A DNA stretch of 64,000 nt from Frigoribacterium sp. MEB024 (GTDB lineage: Bacteria > Actinomycetota > Actinomycetes > Actinomycetales > Microbacteriaceae). Numbering within the stretch: the stretch's first letter is position 1; each line of letters opens with the position of its first letter. The stretch covers positions 1-64,000 of the forward strand of contig NZ_JXQZ01000039.1 of assembly GCF_000878135.1 (NCBI RefSeq). Reading direction: 5' to 3'. Below are positions 20,876-29,424 of this stretch, piece by piece. The position numbers and the translations under genes are program-made. Under the pieces are notes generated by a model, which saw only the letters and a list, made by a program, of their open reading frames with translations, was not told the origin of the DNA and ran no database searches.

Positions 20876-20980
20876 GGGACTGCGGACGGCCGCAGGGATC
20901 GTGGCGAGCTTAGCAACACCCGAACGGGGGCCGGGACGCCGTCGCGTCCCGACCCCCGCCTTACCGACCGGGGCGGACCG

Positions 20981-22744
20981 TCAGCTGGTCAAGGTGTCGA
21001 GGGTGACCTTCGTCGTGTCGGTCGTCCCGTCCCGGACGTAGGTCAGGTCGGCCGTCGCGCCACCGGCCAGGAACCTGACCTGCGCCGTGAGGTCGGTGCG
21101 GTCGCTGATCGGCACGCCGTTGAACTCGGTCACGACGTCGCCCTGTCGCAGGCCGGCGTTCTGGGCCGCGCCACCGGGGCTGAGCTGGACGATGAGGGCA
21201 CCGACCCGGGTGGCCGCCGCGTCGCTCGTGGCGTCGTTCACGCTGGCACCGAGGAGGCCGTGGCTCGCCTTGCCGTTCGCCATGATCTCTTTGGCGACCC
21301 GCTGCACGAGGTTCGACGGCACCGAGAACCCGACGCCGATGCTGCCGGACGACTCCCCCGAACTGGCGATGGCGACGTTGAGGCCGATCAGCTCGCCCTG
21401 CGAGTTGAGCAGCGCACCACCGGAGTTGCCCGGGTTGATCGACGCGTCGGTCTGGATGACCGGCAGCGAGATGACCGAGCTGGCCTGGTTCTGCGTGGAG
21501 CCGTCACCGTTGTTGAAAGAGAAGGGCCCCTGGCCGTTGTTGTCGTTCTGCTGGCCCTCGTCGCTGCCGTCGGTCGGCGCTGCCGAGGACTGCACGGTGA
21601 TGCTGCGGTTCAGGGTCGAGACGATGCCGTCGGTCACCGTGTTCGACAGGCCGAGCGGTGCTCCGATGGCCACGGCCGTGTCGCCGACGTTCAGCTTCGA
21701 CGAGTCGGCGAAGTCGATCGGGGTGAGCCCCGTCGCGTCGACCTTCAGCACGGCGAGGTCGACCGTGGGGTCGAGCCCCACGACCTCGGCCGGCAGGATG
21801 CTGCCGTCGCTGAGCGTGACGGTGACGGTGCCCGACGCGCTGGCCCCGTCCAGGGTGACGACGTGCGTGTTCGTGACGATGTACCCGTCGTCGCTCAGGA
21901 TGACGCCCGAGCCGGTGCCGCCGGACTCGCCCGCGGTCACGTTGATCGTGACGACCGACTTCGTCGCCTTCGCCGCGACCGCCGTGACGACCGTCGCGTC
22001 GTCGTAGTCGTTCACCGTCAGGTCGCGGGACTCACCGGTCGCCGAGACCCCGGCCCCCGAGTCGCGGGAGAGCACCGCGGCGACGCCACCGCCCGCCGCG
22101 CCGCCCACGAGGACGCCGACCAGGAGGGCCGCGGCCACGGAGCCCACACCACGTCGGCTCTTCTTCGGCTTCTGGGCGGGCGCCTGCCACCCCGCCGCGG
22201 CGTACGAGTTCGTGGTGTCGTAGGCGAACGCCGACGGGTCGGAGGTCGACTGCTGGTAAGGGTCGCCCTGCTGGTGCGCCCCTGCCTGTCGGTAGGGGTC
22301 GCCCTGCTGGTACGACCCTGGCTGCTGGTAGGAGTCACCGTGCTGGTACGACCCTGACTGCGGGTAGGGACCCGGCTGCTGGTACGAGCCGGGCTCTTGG
22401 TGAGATGCGGATTGCTGATGCGGAGCAGGCTGCTGGTACGAGCCGGGCTGCTGGTACGACGACGGCTGCTGATGCGAGCCGGGGTGGGGTTGACTCGGGT
22501 CGTGGGCCTGGTCGTGCCGCGCCTTCTCGGGCCCGGACCCGAAGGCCCCGGCCTGCGGGGTGCTGCCGGGGAGCGGCGGAGCACCGTAGGTGACGCCCTG
22601 GTCGGCCGGGTACGGCGTCGTGGGCTGGGCCCCGTCGCGTGCGCTCCGGTCCTCACCCGGAACGCTCTGCGAACCGTCGGCGGTGCCCTCGGGCGTGCGC
22701 GGGGCGCCGTCGTCGATGTCGTCGTGGCGGGGGGTGTCGGTCAT
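20981..22744 (-). CDS. Membrane-anchored HtrA/DegP-type serine protease (S1C) with PDZ domain
   Basis: 587 residues. The cytosolic N-terminus (1-195) is disordered and Gln/Pro/Tyr rich, with short repeats such as SYQQPG (about 92-165). One membrane helix follows (about 202-224). The trypsin-like domain has the triad His294 (VTNTHVV), Asp329 (TVDLAVL) and Ser441 (NPGNSGG). A C-terminal PDZ domain contains GLLGASV and GAAQNAGLRQGDVV. It should degrade or sense damaged envelope proteins. AGGAGC lies before the ATG and TATGAT is a candidate -10 at 22791-22796. A loop of about 40 residues (DGSDEGQQNDNNG) is inserted in the protease domain. Confidence 0.93.
   Translation of the reverse strand: MTDTPRHDDIDDGAPRTPEGTADGSQSVPGEDRSARDGAQPTTPYPADQGVTYGAPPLPGSTPQAGAFGSGPEKARHDQAHDPSQPHPGSHQQPSSYQQPGSYQQPAPHQQSASHQEPGSYQQPGPYPQSGSYQHGDSYQQPGSYQQGDPYRQAGAHQQGDPYQQSTSDPSAFAYDTTNSYAAAGWQAPAQKPKKSRRGVGSVAAALLVGVLVGGAAGGGVAAVLSRDSGAGVSATGESRDLTVNDYDDATVVTAVAAKATKSVVTINVTAGESGGTGSGVILSDDGYIVTNTHVVTLDGASASGTVTVTLSDGSILPAEVVGLDPTVDLAVLKVDATGLTPIDFADSSKLNVGDTAVAIGAPLGLSNTVTDGIVSTLNRSITVQSSAAPTDGSDEGQQNDNNGQGPFSFNNGDGSTQNQASSVISLPVIQTDASINPGNSGGALLNSQGELIGLNVAIASSGESSGSIGVGFSVPSNLVQRVAKEIMANGKASHGLLGASVNDATSDAAATRVGALIVQLSPGGAAQNAGLRQGDVVTEFNGVPISDRTDLTAQVRFLAGGATADLTYVRDGTTDTTKVTLDTLTS
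22245..22490 (-). repeat. Degenerate tandem repeats coding QQPGSY-type units
   Basis: Imperfect units of 18-24 bases containing CTGCTGGTA, within the HtrA-like gene. They encode the Gln/Pro/Tyr-rich cytosolic tail. Confidence 0.7.
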
Positions 22745-22888
22745 GGTGCTCCTTCCAAGCCCTGACAGCCTGGTCGCCCAAGCTGGGCGGATCATACGGC
22801 GAGCCTGTGAGCGGACTGCACCCAGCTTATGCGGCGGCTGGACAGGGCCACCCCGGCACCCGTCCCGCGGAGATACGGTGACGGGATC

Positions 22889-24088
22889 ATGACTCCTCCA
22901 GCACCCTGGCAGCGCGCGGCGAGCGGCGCGATGCTCCTCGACGCCGCGGGCCGACTCGCTCCGACGATCTTCGCCGAGATGTCGGCCCTCGCGACAGCCA
23001 CCGACAGCATCAACCTCGGGCAGGGCTTCCCGGACGAGGACGGCCCGGTCGAGGTCCTCGAAGCGGCGCACGAGGCCCTGCGCGCCGGCCTCAACCAGTA
23101 CCCGCCGGGCCGGGGCATGCCCGTCCTGCTCGAGGCGGTCGCCTCCCACCAGCGGCGGTTCTACGGCCTCGACGTCGATCCGCGGCGCGAGGTGCTCGTG
23201 ACCGCGGGGGCGACCGAGGCGCTCGCGGCGACGATCCTGGCGTTCGTCGACCGGGGCGACGAGGTGGTGACGCTCGAACCGTTCTACGACGCGTACGGGG
23301 CCGTCATCGGGCTCGCGGGCGGCGTCCACGTCACCGTGCCGCTCCGCGGGCCGGACTCGACGGTCGACCCGGACGAACTGCGCCGGGCCTTCGGACCGCG
23401 CACCCGGCTCGTCGTTCTGAACGATCCGCACAATCCCACGGGCAGCGTCCTCGACGACGCGACCCGGCGCCTCCTGCTCGAGCTCGCCGTCGAGCACGAC
23501 GCGCTCGTCGTCACCGACGAGGTCTACGAGCACCTGCTCTTCGACGGTGCGGTCCACGTGCCGTTCGCCACCCTGCCCGGCGCGGCGGCCCGGACGATCA
23601 GCATCTCGTCGGGCGGCAAGACCTTCAACACGACCGGGTGGAAGATCGGTTGGCTGACCGGTCCGGCGGACCTCGTCGACCGGATCGTGGCCGTCAAGCA
23701 GTACCTGACCTTCGTGAACGGCTCGGTCTTCCAGCCCGCGATCGCCGTCGGGCTCGGACTCCCCGACGTTTACTTCGAGGGCGTCGCACGCACACTGGCC
23801 CACAAACGCGACGTCCTGTCCGACGGGCTGCTTCGTGCCGGGTTCGCCGTGCGGGCGAGCCACGGGTCGTACTTCGTGGTCGCCGACGCCGCTCCCCTGG
23901 GCTTCGACGACGCCTCCGACCTGTGCCGGCGGCTCCCCGAGCTGGCCGGCGTCGTCGGGCTGCCGATCAGCGCCTTCTGCCACCCGGTGCTCGCCGCGGA
24001 GCAGTCATCCCTCATTCGGTTCGCCTTCTGCAAGCGCATCGAGGTGCTCGAGCAGGCCTCGGCCCAGCTCGCGTCACTCTCGGTCTGA
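22889..24088 (+). CDS. Class I/II PLP-dependent aminotransferase (methionine/kynurenine aminotransferase-like)
   Basis: 399 residues of fold-type I aminotransferase. Seen are INLGQGFPDEDGP, the glycine-containing NQYPPGRGMPVLLEAVA, NDPHNPTGSVL, DEVYEHL and the PLP lysine in SSGGKTFNTTGWKIGW; RFAFCK supplies the carboxylate-binding Arg. The opening LGQGFPD is typical of the YbdL/methionine aminotransferase and kynurenine aminotransferase group rather than AspC. A second aminotransferase (dapC) occurs at the window end. TACGGT lies nine bases before the ATG. The 3' end overlaps the convergent nitrilase gene by 15 bases. Confidence 0.88.
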   Translation: MTPPAPWQRAASGAMLLDAAGRLAPTIFAEMSALATATDSINLGQGFPDEDGPVEVLEAAHEALRAGLNQYPPGRGMPVLLEAVASHQRRFYGLDVDPRREVLVTAGATEALAATILAFVDRGDEVVTLEPFYDAYGAVIGLAGGVHVTVPLRGPDSTVDPDELRRAFGPRTRLVVLNDPHNPTGSVLDDATRRLLLELAVEHDALVVTDEVYEHLLFDGAVHVPFATLPGAAARTISISSGGKTFNTTGWKIGWLTGPADLVDRIVAVKQYLTFVNGSVFQPAIAVGLGLPDVYFEGVARTLAHKRDVLSDGLLRAGFAVRASHGSYFVVADAAPLGFDDASDLCRRLPELAGVVGLPISAFCHPVLAAEQSSLIRFAFCKRIEVLEQASAQLASLSV

Positions 24089-24976
24089 GCCACTCCCCGC
24101 GGGCGGAACGTCGTCCCGACGGCGCGGGACCACGTCGTACCGACGCAGGGCCAGCGACGGGTTCGTCCGGCGCACGGCAGCGATCCGGTCGGCCGAGACC
24201 CTGCCGAGCGCCATGACGTCGACCTCGTCGCCGACCGAGGCGAGAGCCACGCCCGTCGGATCGACGATCGTGCTGCAGCCGACGCCGACGGGGGGTGCGT
24301 GGTCCGCCGCGGCGACGTACACGGTGTTCTCGAGTGCCCGGGCCGTCAGCAGGGTCGTCCAGTGGTGCTGCTTGAGCGGTCCGCGCACCCACTCGGCCGG
24401 CATGAGGACCACGTCGGCCCCGGCGTCGACGAGCGTCCGGGTGACCTCGGGGAACCGCAGGTCGTAGCAGGTCTGCAGGCCGAAGACGAGCCCGCCGACC
24501 TCGAAGGTCGCGGCGACGGCCAACGGGCCCGGCACGATCCACCGGGACTCCTGCCCGCCGAACGCGTCGTAGAGGTGCTGCTTCGAATAGGTGGCGACGA
24601 CGCCCCGATCGGGCGCCACGGCCACGAGCAGGTTCTCGAACCGCGCCGGATCGGGCGAGACGGCGACCAGACCGGCGACGAGCACGAGGCCGAGACGATC
24701 CGCCAGTCCGGTCAGATGGCTGACGAACGGCCCGTCCGTGGACTCCGCGGCCTCGAGGTACGACGGCCCCAGTTCGGCCGAGAAGTACGACGAGTACTCG
24801 GGGAAGACGGCCACCCGCGCGCCCCGTCGAGCCGCCTCCTCGGCGAGGTCCGTGATCGTCCGCAGGTTGCGCTCCGGGTCGTCACCGGGAGCGGTCTGGA
24901 CCACTGCGACGACGACGTCGGACGCGCTGCCGGTGCTGCCGGTGCTGCCGGTGCTGCCGGTGCTGCCGGTGCTCAT
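24074..24976 (-). CDS. Carbon-nitrogen hydrolase (nitrilase superfamily)
   Basis: 300 residues. The Glu-Lys-Cys triad is visible: FPEYSSYF (Glu), YSKQHLYD (Lys) and GLQTCYDLRFPE (Cys). This is the Nit/omega-amidase-like branch, which cleaves amides; the adjacent convergent aminotransferase makes an omega-amidase or keto-acid salvage role plausible but unproven. The ATG at 24976 overlaps the glycerate kinase stop (ATGA). The first residues are a Ser-Thr-Gly tract (STG five times) from a 9-base tandem repeat. A GTG at 24985 is an alternative start. Confidence 0.9.
   Translation of the reverse strand: MSTGSTGSTGSTGSTGSASDVVVAVVQTAPGDDPERNLRTITDLAEEAARRGARVAVFPEYSSYFSAELGPSYLEAAESTDGPFVSHLTGLADRLGLVLVAGLVAVSPDPARFENLLVAVAPDRGVVATYSKQHLYDAFGGQESRWIVPGPLAVAATFEVGGLVFGLQTCYDLRFPEVTRTLVDAGADVVLMPAEWVRGPLKQHHWTTLLTARALENTVYVAAADHAPPVGVGCSTIVDPTGVALASVGDEVDVMALGRVSADRIAAVRRTNPSLALRRYDVVPRRRDDVPPAGSGSDRE
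24927..24971. repeat. 9-base tandem repeat, five perfect copies
   Basis: Unit CTGCCGGTG on the plus strand, in the 5' coding end of the nitrilase gene and encoding (STG)5. Because the unit is three codons, gain or loss keeps the frame. Confidence 0.9.
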
Positions 24977-26067
24977 CGTGCCCACCGCCCGGCCGCCAGC
25001 GCGGCCGCCTCGCCCAGCCAGAAGGAGGCGCGGGTCGTCGACTCGAGGACGTCGCCCGCCAGTTCCGTGGTCGACACGACGTCGGCGAAACCGTCGTCGG
25101 GGGCTTCGACGGAACCGGCGACGAGGACGACCGGGACTCCGGCCGCGTCGGCCATCCGCCGCACGAGCGACACGGTCTTGCCGGCGGCGGTCTGACCGTC
25201 GAAACGCCCTTCTCCGGTGACGACGACGTCCCCCAGGGCCAGGGCTTCGGAGAGGCGGACGGCCTCGGCGACGGCGACGGCCCCGAGCTGCAGACGGGCA
25301 CCCCAGGCGAGCAGACCGAAGCCCGTTCCGCCCGCGGCCCCCGCACCGGCGGTCAGGGGATCGACGTCGACGAGGCTCGCGAAACGCTCGAGACCCCGTT
25401 CGAGCGCGAGGACGTCGTCGGCCGAGGCTCCCTTCTGCGGCCCGAACACGGCAGCTGCTCCCCTGGGTCCGAGCAAGGGGCTGTCGACGTCGACCAGCAA
25501 CACCACGCCGTCCGGTGGGAGGGCGATCAGACCCGAGAGATCGACCCGGGCAGCCGTGGTGAGACCGTGGTTGCCCGGACCGACGGGCTCGCCCAGGGAA
25601 TCGACGATCCGAGCACCGAGGGCCGTCAGAGCACCTGCTCCCCCGTCCGTCGACCCGCTGCCCCCGAGGCCGACGAGCAACCGCACGGCGCCGGCGTCGA
25701 CGGCCGCGCGGATGACGTCACCCAGGCCGCGGGTGGTGGCGTCGTGCGGCGCGGGTGACGTCAAGAGGCCGAGTCCACAGGACGAGGCGAGTTCGACGAC
25801 GGCCGTGCCGTCGGGCAACGCCAGCCAGGGGGCATCGACGGGACGGCCGTCGGGGCCGTCGACGACGACCTCGTGGCGGATGCTTCCGGGGACGGCCCGC
25901 TCGAATGCATCGAGGGTGCCTTCTCCGCCGTCGGCGAGGGGCAGCGCGACGATCTCGTCGTCGGGTCGTGACCGGGACCACCCTGCGGCGAGGGCGGCCG
26001 CAGCCTCGGACGCGTCCAGGCTGCCTTTGAACGCATCGGGGGCGAGGACCACCCGGAGTCTCGACAT
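24973..26067 (-). CDS. Glycerate 2-kinase (GarK/GlxK family)
   Basis: 364 residues, the usual length. It phosphorylates D-glycerate with ATP. Family blocks are LAPDAFKGSL at the N-terminus, ADGGEGT, GLGGSGSTDGGAGALTALGA, and VVTGEGRFDGQTAAGKT near the C-terminus. AAGG/GAGG sequences precede the ATG. It is translationally coupled to the downstream nitrilase by ATGA overlap. Confidence 0.94.
   Translation of the reverse strand: MSRLRVVLAPDAFKGSLDASEAAAALAAGWSRSRPDDEIVALPLADGGEGTLDAFERAVPGSIRHEVVVDGPDGRPVDAPWLALPDGTAVVELASSCGLGLLTSPAPHDATTRGLGDVIRAAVDAGAVRLLVGLGGSGSTDGGAGALTALGARIVDSLGEPVGPGNHGLTTAARVDLSGLIALPPDGVVLLVDVDSPLLGPRGAAAVFGPQKGASADDVLALERGLERFASLVDVDPLTAGAGAAGGTGFGLLAWGARLQLGAVAVAEAVRLSEALALGDVVVTGEGRFDGQTAAGKTVSLVRRMADAAGVPVVLVAGSVEAPDDGFADVVSTTELAGDVLESTTRASFWLGEAAALAAGRWAR
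25024..25036 (+). repeat. Dispersed GGAGGCGCGGGTC repeat, copy 3
   Basis: Exact core inside the 3' part of the glycerate kinase gene; on the coding strand it encodes TTRAS. Confidence 0.55.
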
Positions 26068-26127
26068 GCCTCAACCTTGGCATGATCCGCCCCGGCGGCA
26101 CAGAGCAGGCCGAGGCGTGACCACACG

Positions 26128-26160
26128 AAGAAAGCCCCGGTCGATGACCGGGGCTTTCTT
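26128..26160. terminator. Rho-independent terminator after tRNA-fMet
   Basis: Perfect 15-base-pair stem (AAGAAAGCCCCGGTC and its complement) with loop GAT. The A/T-rich outer stem and flanking T run serve both directions; it lies directly downstream of the minus-strand tRNA. Confidence 0.85.
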
Positions 26161-26168
26161 CTTTCTTG

Positions 26169-26242
26169 TTGCGGGGGCAGGATTTGAACCTACGACCTCT
26201 GGGTTATGAGCCCAGCGAGCTACCGAACTGCTCCACCCCGCG
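26169..26242 (-). tRNA. Initiator tRNA-fMet (anticodon CAU)
   Basis: 74 bases. The acceptor CGCGGGG pairs with CCCCGCA, leaving the C1-A72 mismatch that marks initiator tRNA. The anticodon arm TGGGCTCATAACCCA has three consecutive G-C pairs and anticodon CAT. The T-loop GGTTCAAATCC is normal; CCA is not encoded. Confidence 0.96.
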
Positions 26243-26254
26243 GCACAAGAAGAA

Positions 26255-26284
26255 ACACTAGCACGGCATTCGGACGCCGTCCAA
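26255..26284 (-). promoter_or_regulatory. Promoter of tRNA-fMet
   Basis: TAGTGT (-10, 26255-26260) and TTGGAC (-35, 26279-26284) with an 18-base spacer, 12 bases upstream of the mature 5' end. Confidence 0.7.
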
Positions 26285-26322
26285 TCGAGCCCCCGGAGGC
26301 GACCACCACCTCGCGCCCCCTT

Positions 26323-26366
26323 GACGACGAACCCCCTCCCGGCGTGCCGGAAGGGGGTTCGTCGTC
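26323..26366. terminator. Terminator downstream of UPF0182 gene
   Basis: Long hairpin (GACGACGAACCCCCT, one mismatch, CCGG, loop CGTG) 15 bases after the minus-strand stop. Confidence 0.8.
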
Positions 26367-26381
26367 GTGCCTGTCGCGTGA

Positions 26382-29324
26382 CTACTGACCGCTGGCTGCG
26401 ACTGCGTCCTCGAGGGCCGTCTGGAGGCGCGTGTCGGCCTCCGCCGCCGCCACCAAGTTGTTCTCGGCGTAGGCCGCGGCGCGGTCCGTCAGAGCCTGCT
26501 GTGCGTCGGCCAGGGCCTGGTCGAGCGCCGCGTTGTCGGTGCCCGACCCGGTGTCAGGCGTCGCCGCTCCCCCGTCCGTCGCCCCGTCGCCGGAGTCCGT
26601 GCCGGTTCCGGTGCCGTCGGTGCCCTCACCCGTGGTCGGTACGCCGTTGTCTCCGGCCGTCGCACCCGAGTTGCCACCGAAGAGCGAGTCGAGGGCGCCG
26701 TCGAGGGTGTCCTCGAAGGCGATCTTGTCGCCGAACGACACCAGGATGCGCTGCAGGACGGGGTACGACGTCTCGGAGTTCGACTTCACGTAGATCGGCT
26801 GCACGTAGAGCAGACCGCCACCGACCGGCAGGGTCAGCAGGTTGCCTCGAACGACGCTCGTGTCACCCCGGGTGAGCAGTGCGAGTTGGTTCGCCACGGC
26901 GGTGTCGGTGTTGAAGTTGTTCTGCACCTGCCCGGGGCCGGGCAACGTGTCGGTGCGTGGCAGGGCCAGCAACGTGAGCTTGCCGTAGTCCGACGAGATC
27001 TCGCCCGGCGTCGACCCGGCATCGGCGTTCGCCGCCAAGTAGCCCGTCAACACGTTGCGGGCGTTCTCACCGGACTGCTGCGGGATGTACGTCGAGTAGA
27101 TCGAGAACGCCGGGTCTTGGTCGGGCAACTGCAGCGTCAGGTAGTACGGAGGCTGCAACGGCGGGTTCTGCGCGTTGCTCGTCGGTTCGTTCGGCGTGAC
27201 CCACGCGTCGTCGCTCGAGTAGAACGAGTCGGCGTCCGTCACGTGGTAGGTCCCGAGGATCGCCCGCTGCACCTTGAACATGTCCTGCGGGTAGCGCACG
27301 TGCTGGAGCAGCTCGGCGGACATGTCGCTCAGGGGTGACAACGTCGACGGGAAGATCTTGTCGTACGTCTGCAGGATCGGGTCGCTGGTGTCCCACGCGT
27401 AGAGCTTGACCGAACCGTCGTAGGCGTCGACCGTGGCCTTCACCGAGTTGCGGATGTAGTTGATGTTGTTCGACGCGTACACCGGGCGGTCGTTGTACGT
27501 GTCGGCGATCGCGTCCGACAACGCCTGCGGCTTCGAGTACGGGTACTCGTTCGTCGTCGTGTATCCGTCGACGATCCAGACGACCTTGCCGTCGACGACG
27601 GAGGGGTACGGCGCGCTGTCGATCGTGAGGTAGGGAGCCACCTTCTGGACGCGTTCGGTGGGGTCGCGGTCGTAGAGGATCTGCGACTGGTCGTTCACGG
27701 CGTCCGACAGGAAGATCTGCTCGGACTGGAACTTGATGGCGTAGATGAGCTTCTTGAAGACGTTGTCGAGCTTGGGCCCACCGTTGCCCTCGAAGGTCGT
27801 CGTCTCGTTCGTGCCGTTGTCGTTGCTGCCCGACGGGTAGTCGAGCTCGATGTCGTTGCCGCCGTCGCCACCCACGATCGAGTAGGTCGGCGACTCCTGG
27901 CCGAAGTAGATCCGCGGCTCGTAGTCCCCGGCGTCGCCGAGGGCGCCCGTCACGGGGATGCCGGACTCGAGGAAGACGGGCTGGCCGTCCGCGGACCGCT
28001 GGTTGCCGTACGCCGCCACCACGCCGTAGCCGTGGGTGTAGACGAAGGTCGTGTTGTAGGGGGTCGCCGAGTTGCCGAGCTGCGAGGTGTTCAGCTCGCG
28101 CACGGCGATGACCGTGTCTTGCACGTTGCCGTCGATCGTGTACCGGTCGACCGCGAGCTGCTCGGGGAAGCTGTAGTACTGGCGGTACTGCTGGAGCTGG
28201 GCGAAGGCGTCGGTCACGAGCGCGGGGTCGATGATGCGGATGTTGGCGGTGGTGACGGCATCGCCGGCCAGGGCCCCGGCCTCGGCGTCGGACTTGGCGT
28301 CGTAGGTCTGCTCCTCGACGTCGGCCACGCCGTAGGCCTCACGCGTCGCCTGGATGTTGCGCTCGATGTACGGCGACTCGACCGTCCGTTCGCTGGGCTC
28401 CACCGTGAACCGCTGGACGATCCAGGGGTAGATGCCACCGACGATGATGCTGATGATGATGAGCGCGGCCGTGCCGATCACCGGCAGGCGCCAGCGCCCG
28501 ACGATCGAGGTCACGATGAACAGGATCGCGACGACGACGGCGATCCCGGCGAGGATCTGCTTGCCGGGGATGCCCGCGTTGACGTCGGTGTACGTGGCAC
28601 CCGTGAGCAACTTGTTGGTGCCGTCGGAGAGCGTCGCGTACTGGTCGAGCCAGAGGCTGACGCCCTGCAGCAGGAGGTAGACGGCGGCGGTGACGGCCAG
28701 CTGGATGCGCGCGATCTTGGAGATGCGCACCTCGCGCCCGGTGAAGCGCAGGGCCCCGTAGAGGTAGCTGGTCGCGACGGCGGCGATGCCGGCGATGAGG
28801 ACGACGGCCGAGGCGAAGCCGACCGCTGCCTGGTAGAGCGGCAGCTCGAAGACGTAGAACCCGATGTCGAGCCCGAACTGCGCGTCGGTCCGCCCGAAGG
28901 GGGTGCGGTTGATCCACTCGAGGACGGTCTGCCACTGCGTCGACGTGGCGATGCCGGCGAAGAGGCCGAGCACGGCGGGGACGCCGATGACGACGGCACG
29001 TCGAAGGGGCTCGATGACCTGCTGGTAGCGATCGAGCTGCGAGTTCAACTTGGCGTACACGGGGCGGAACCGAAAAGCCACTTCGATGCTGACGTAGACC
29101 GGCACCGCCATGGCCACGAAGCCCACCGCGAACATCACGAGGCGTGCGATCCACTGCGTCGTCAGCACCCCCGTGAACCCGAGCTGCTGGTACCAGAGGT
29201 AGTCCGTCAGCAGCGACGAGAAGATGAAGAAGGCGATGACCAGGGCGGCGAGGACGGCCACCGTGACCAAGACGGGCAATCGGGGCGAGCGTCGTGCGGT
29301 TCGCGACGATGCGGGTGACGTCAA
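26382..29324 (-). CDS. UPF0182 family large membrane protein
   Basis: 980 residues. Seven or so N-terminal membrane helices (about 18-310) include LLTDYLWYQQLGFTGVLTTQ, typical of UPF0182. A large extracytoplasmic domain follows (about 320-870), with the conserved VYTHGYGVV and RYPQDMFKVQ. The last 110 residues are a Gly/Thr/Asp-rich linker and a helical tail (ALADAQQALTDRAAAY). Function is unknown. The start is TTG at 29324, with AGGAG seven bases before it. The neighbours (YlbL-like protease, DUF2342) match the Rv3193c-Rv3195 order as I recall it. Confidence 0.93.
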   Translation of the reverse strand: MTSPASSRTARRSPRLPVLVTVAVLAALVIAFFIFSSLLTDYLWYQQLGFTGVLTTQWIARLVMFAVGFVAMAVPVYVSIEVAFRFRPVYAKLNSQLDRYQQVIEPLRRAVVIGVPAVLGLFAGIATSTQWQTVLEWINRTPFGRTDAQFGLDIGFYVFELPLYQAAVGFASAVVLIAGIAAVATSYLYGALRFTGREVRISKIARIQLAVTAAVYLLLQGVSLWLDQYATLSDGTNKLLTGATYTDVNAGIPGKQILAGIAVVVAILFIVTSIVGRWRLPVIGTAALIIISIIVGGIYPWIVQRFTVEPSERTVESPYIERNIQATREAYGVADVEEQTYDAKSDAEAGALAGDAVTTANIRIIDPALVTDAFAQLQQYRQYYSFPEQLAVDRYTIDGNVQDTVIAVRELNTSQLGNSATPYNTTFVYTHGYGVVAAYGNQRSADGQPVFLESGIPVTGALGDAGDYEPRIYFGQESPTYSIVGGDGGNDIELDYPSGSNDNGTNETTTFEGNGGPKLDNVFKKLIYAIKFQSEQIFLSDAVNDQSQILYDRDPTERVQKVAPYLTIDSAPYPSVVDGKVVWIVDGYTTTNEYPYSKPQALSDAIADTYNDRPVYASNNINYIRNSVKATVDAYDGSVKLYAWDTSDPILQTYDKIFPSTLSPLSDMSAELLQHVRYPQDMFKVQRAILGTYHVTDADSFYSSDDAWVTPNEPTSNAQNPPLQPPYYLTLQLPDQDPAFSIYSTYIPQQSGENARNVLTGYLAANADAGSTPGEISSDYGKLTLLALPRTDTLPGPGQVQNNFNTDTAVANQLALLTRGDTSVVRGNLLTLPVGGGLLYVQPIYVKSNSETSYPVLQRILVSFGDKIAFEDTLDGALDSLFGGNSGATAGDNGVPTTGEGTDGTGTGTDSGDGATDGGAATPDTGSGTDNAALDQALADAQQALTDRAAAYAENNLVAAAEADTRLQTALEDAVAASGQ

Positions 29325-29424
29325 GGGTGTGCTCCTGGCTGACGGGGACGTGGACGGCCATCCTACGTGTCGAGCCTGGCCGCCTCAGCGTCTCCTTCTC
29401 AGCTTTGCGTGGGCTGCACGAACC

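Noticed and set aside
22245-22490. Repeats in the HtrA-like gene as a possible CRISPR array
   Set aside because: Units are short, imperfect, contiguous without spacers and in frame with a coding sequence; no cas genes are present.
22775-22789. CGCCCA-AGC-TGGGCG hairpin between the htrA-like promoter and start
   Set aside because: Too short to call a terminator or operator on sequence alone.
26886-29318. Long plus-strand frames opposite UPF0182 (28032-29318 and 26886-27338)
   Set aside because: Antisense shadows of a well-supported 980-residue gene.
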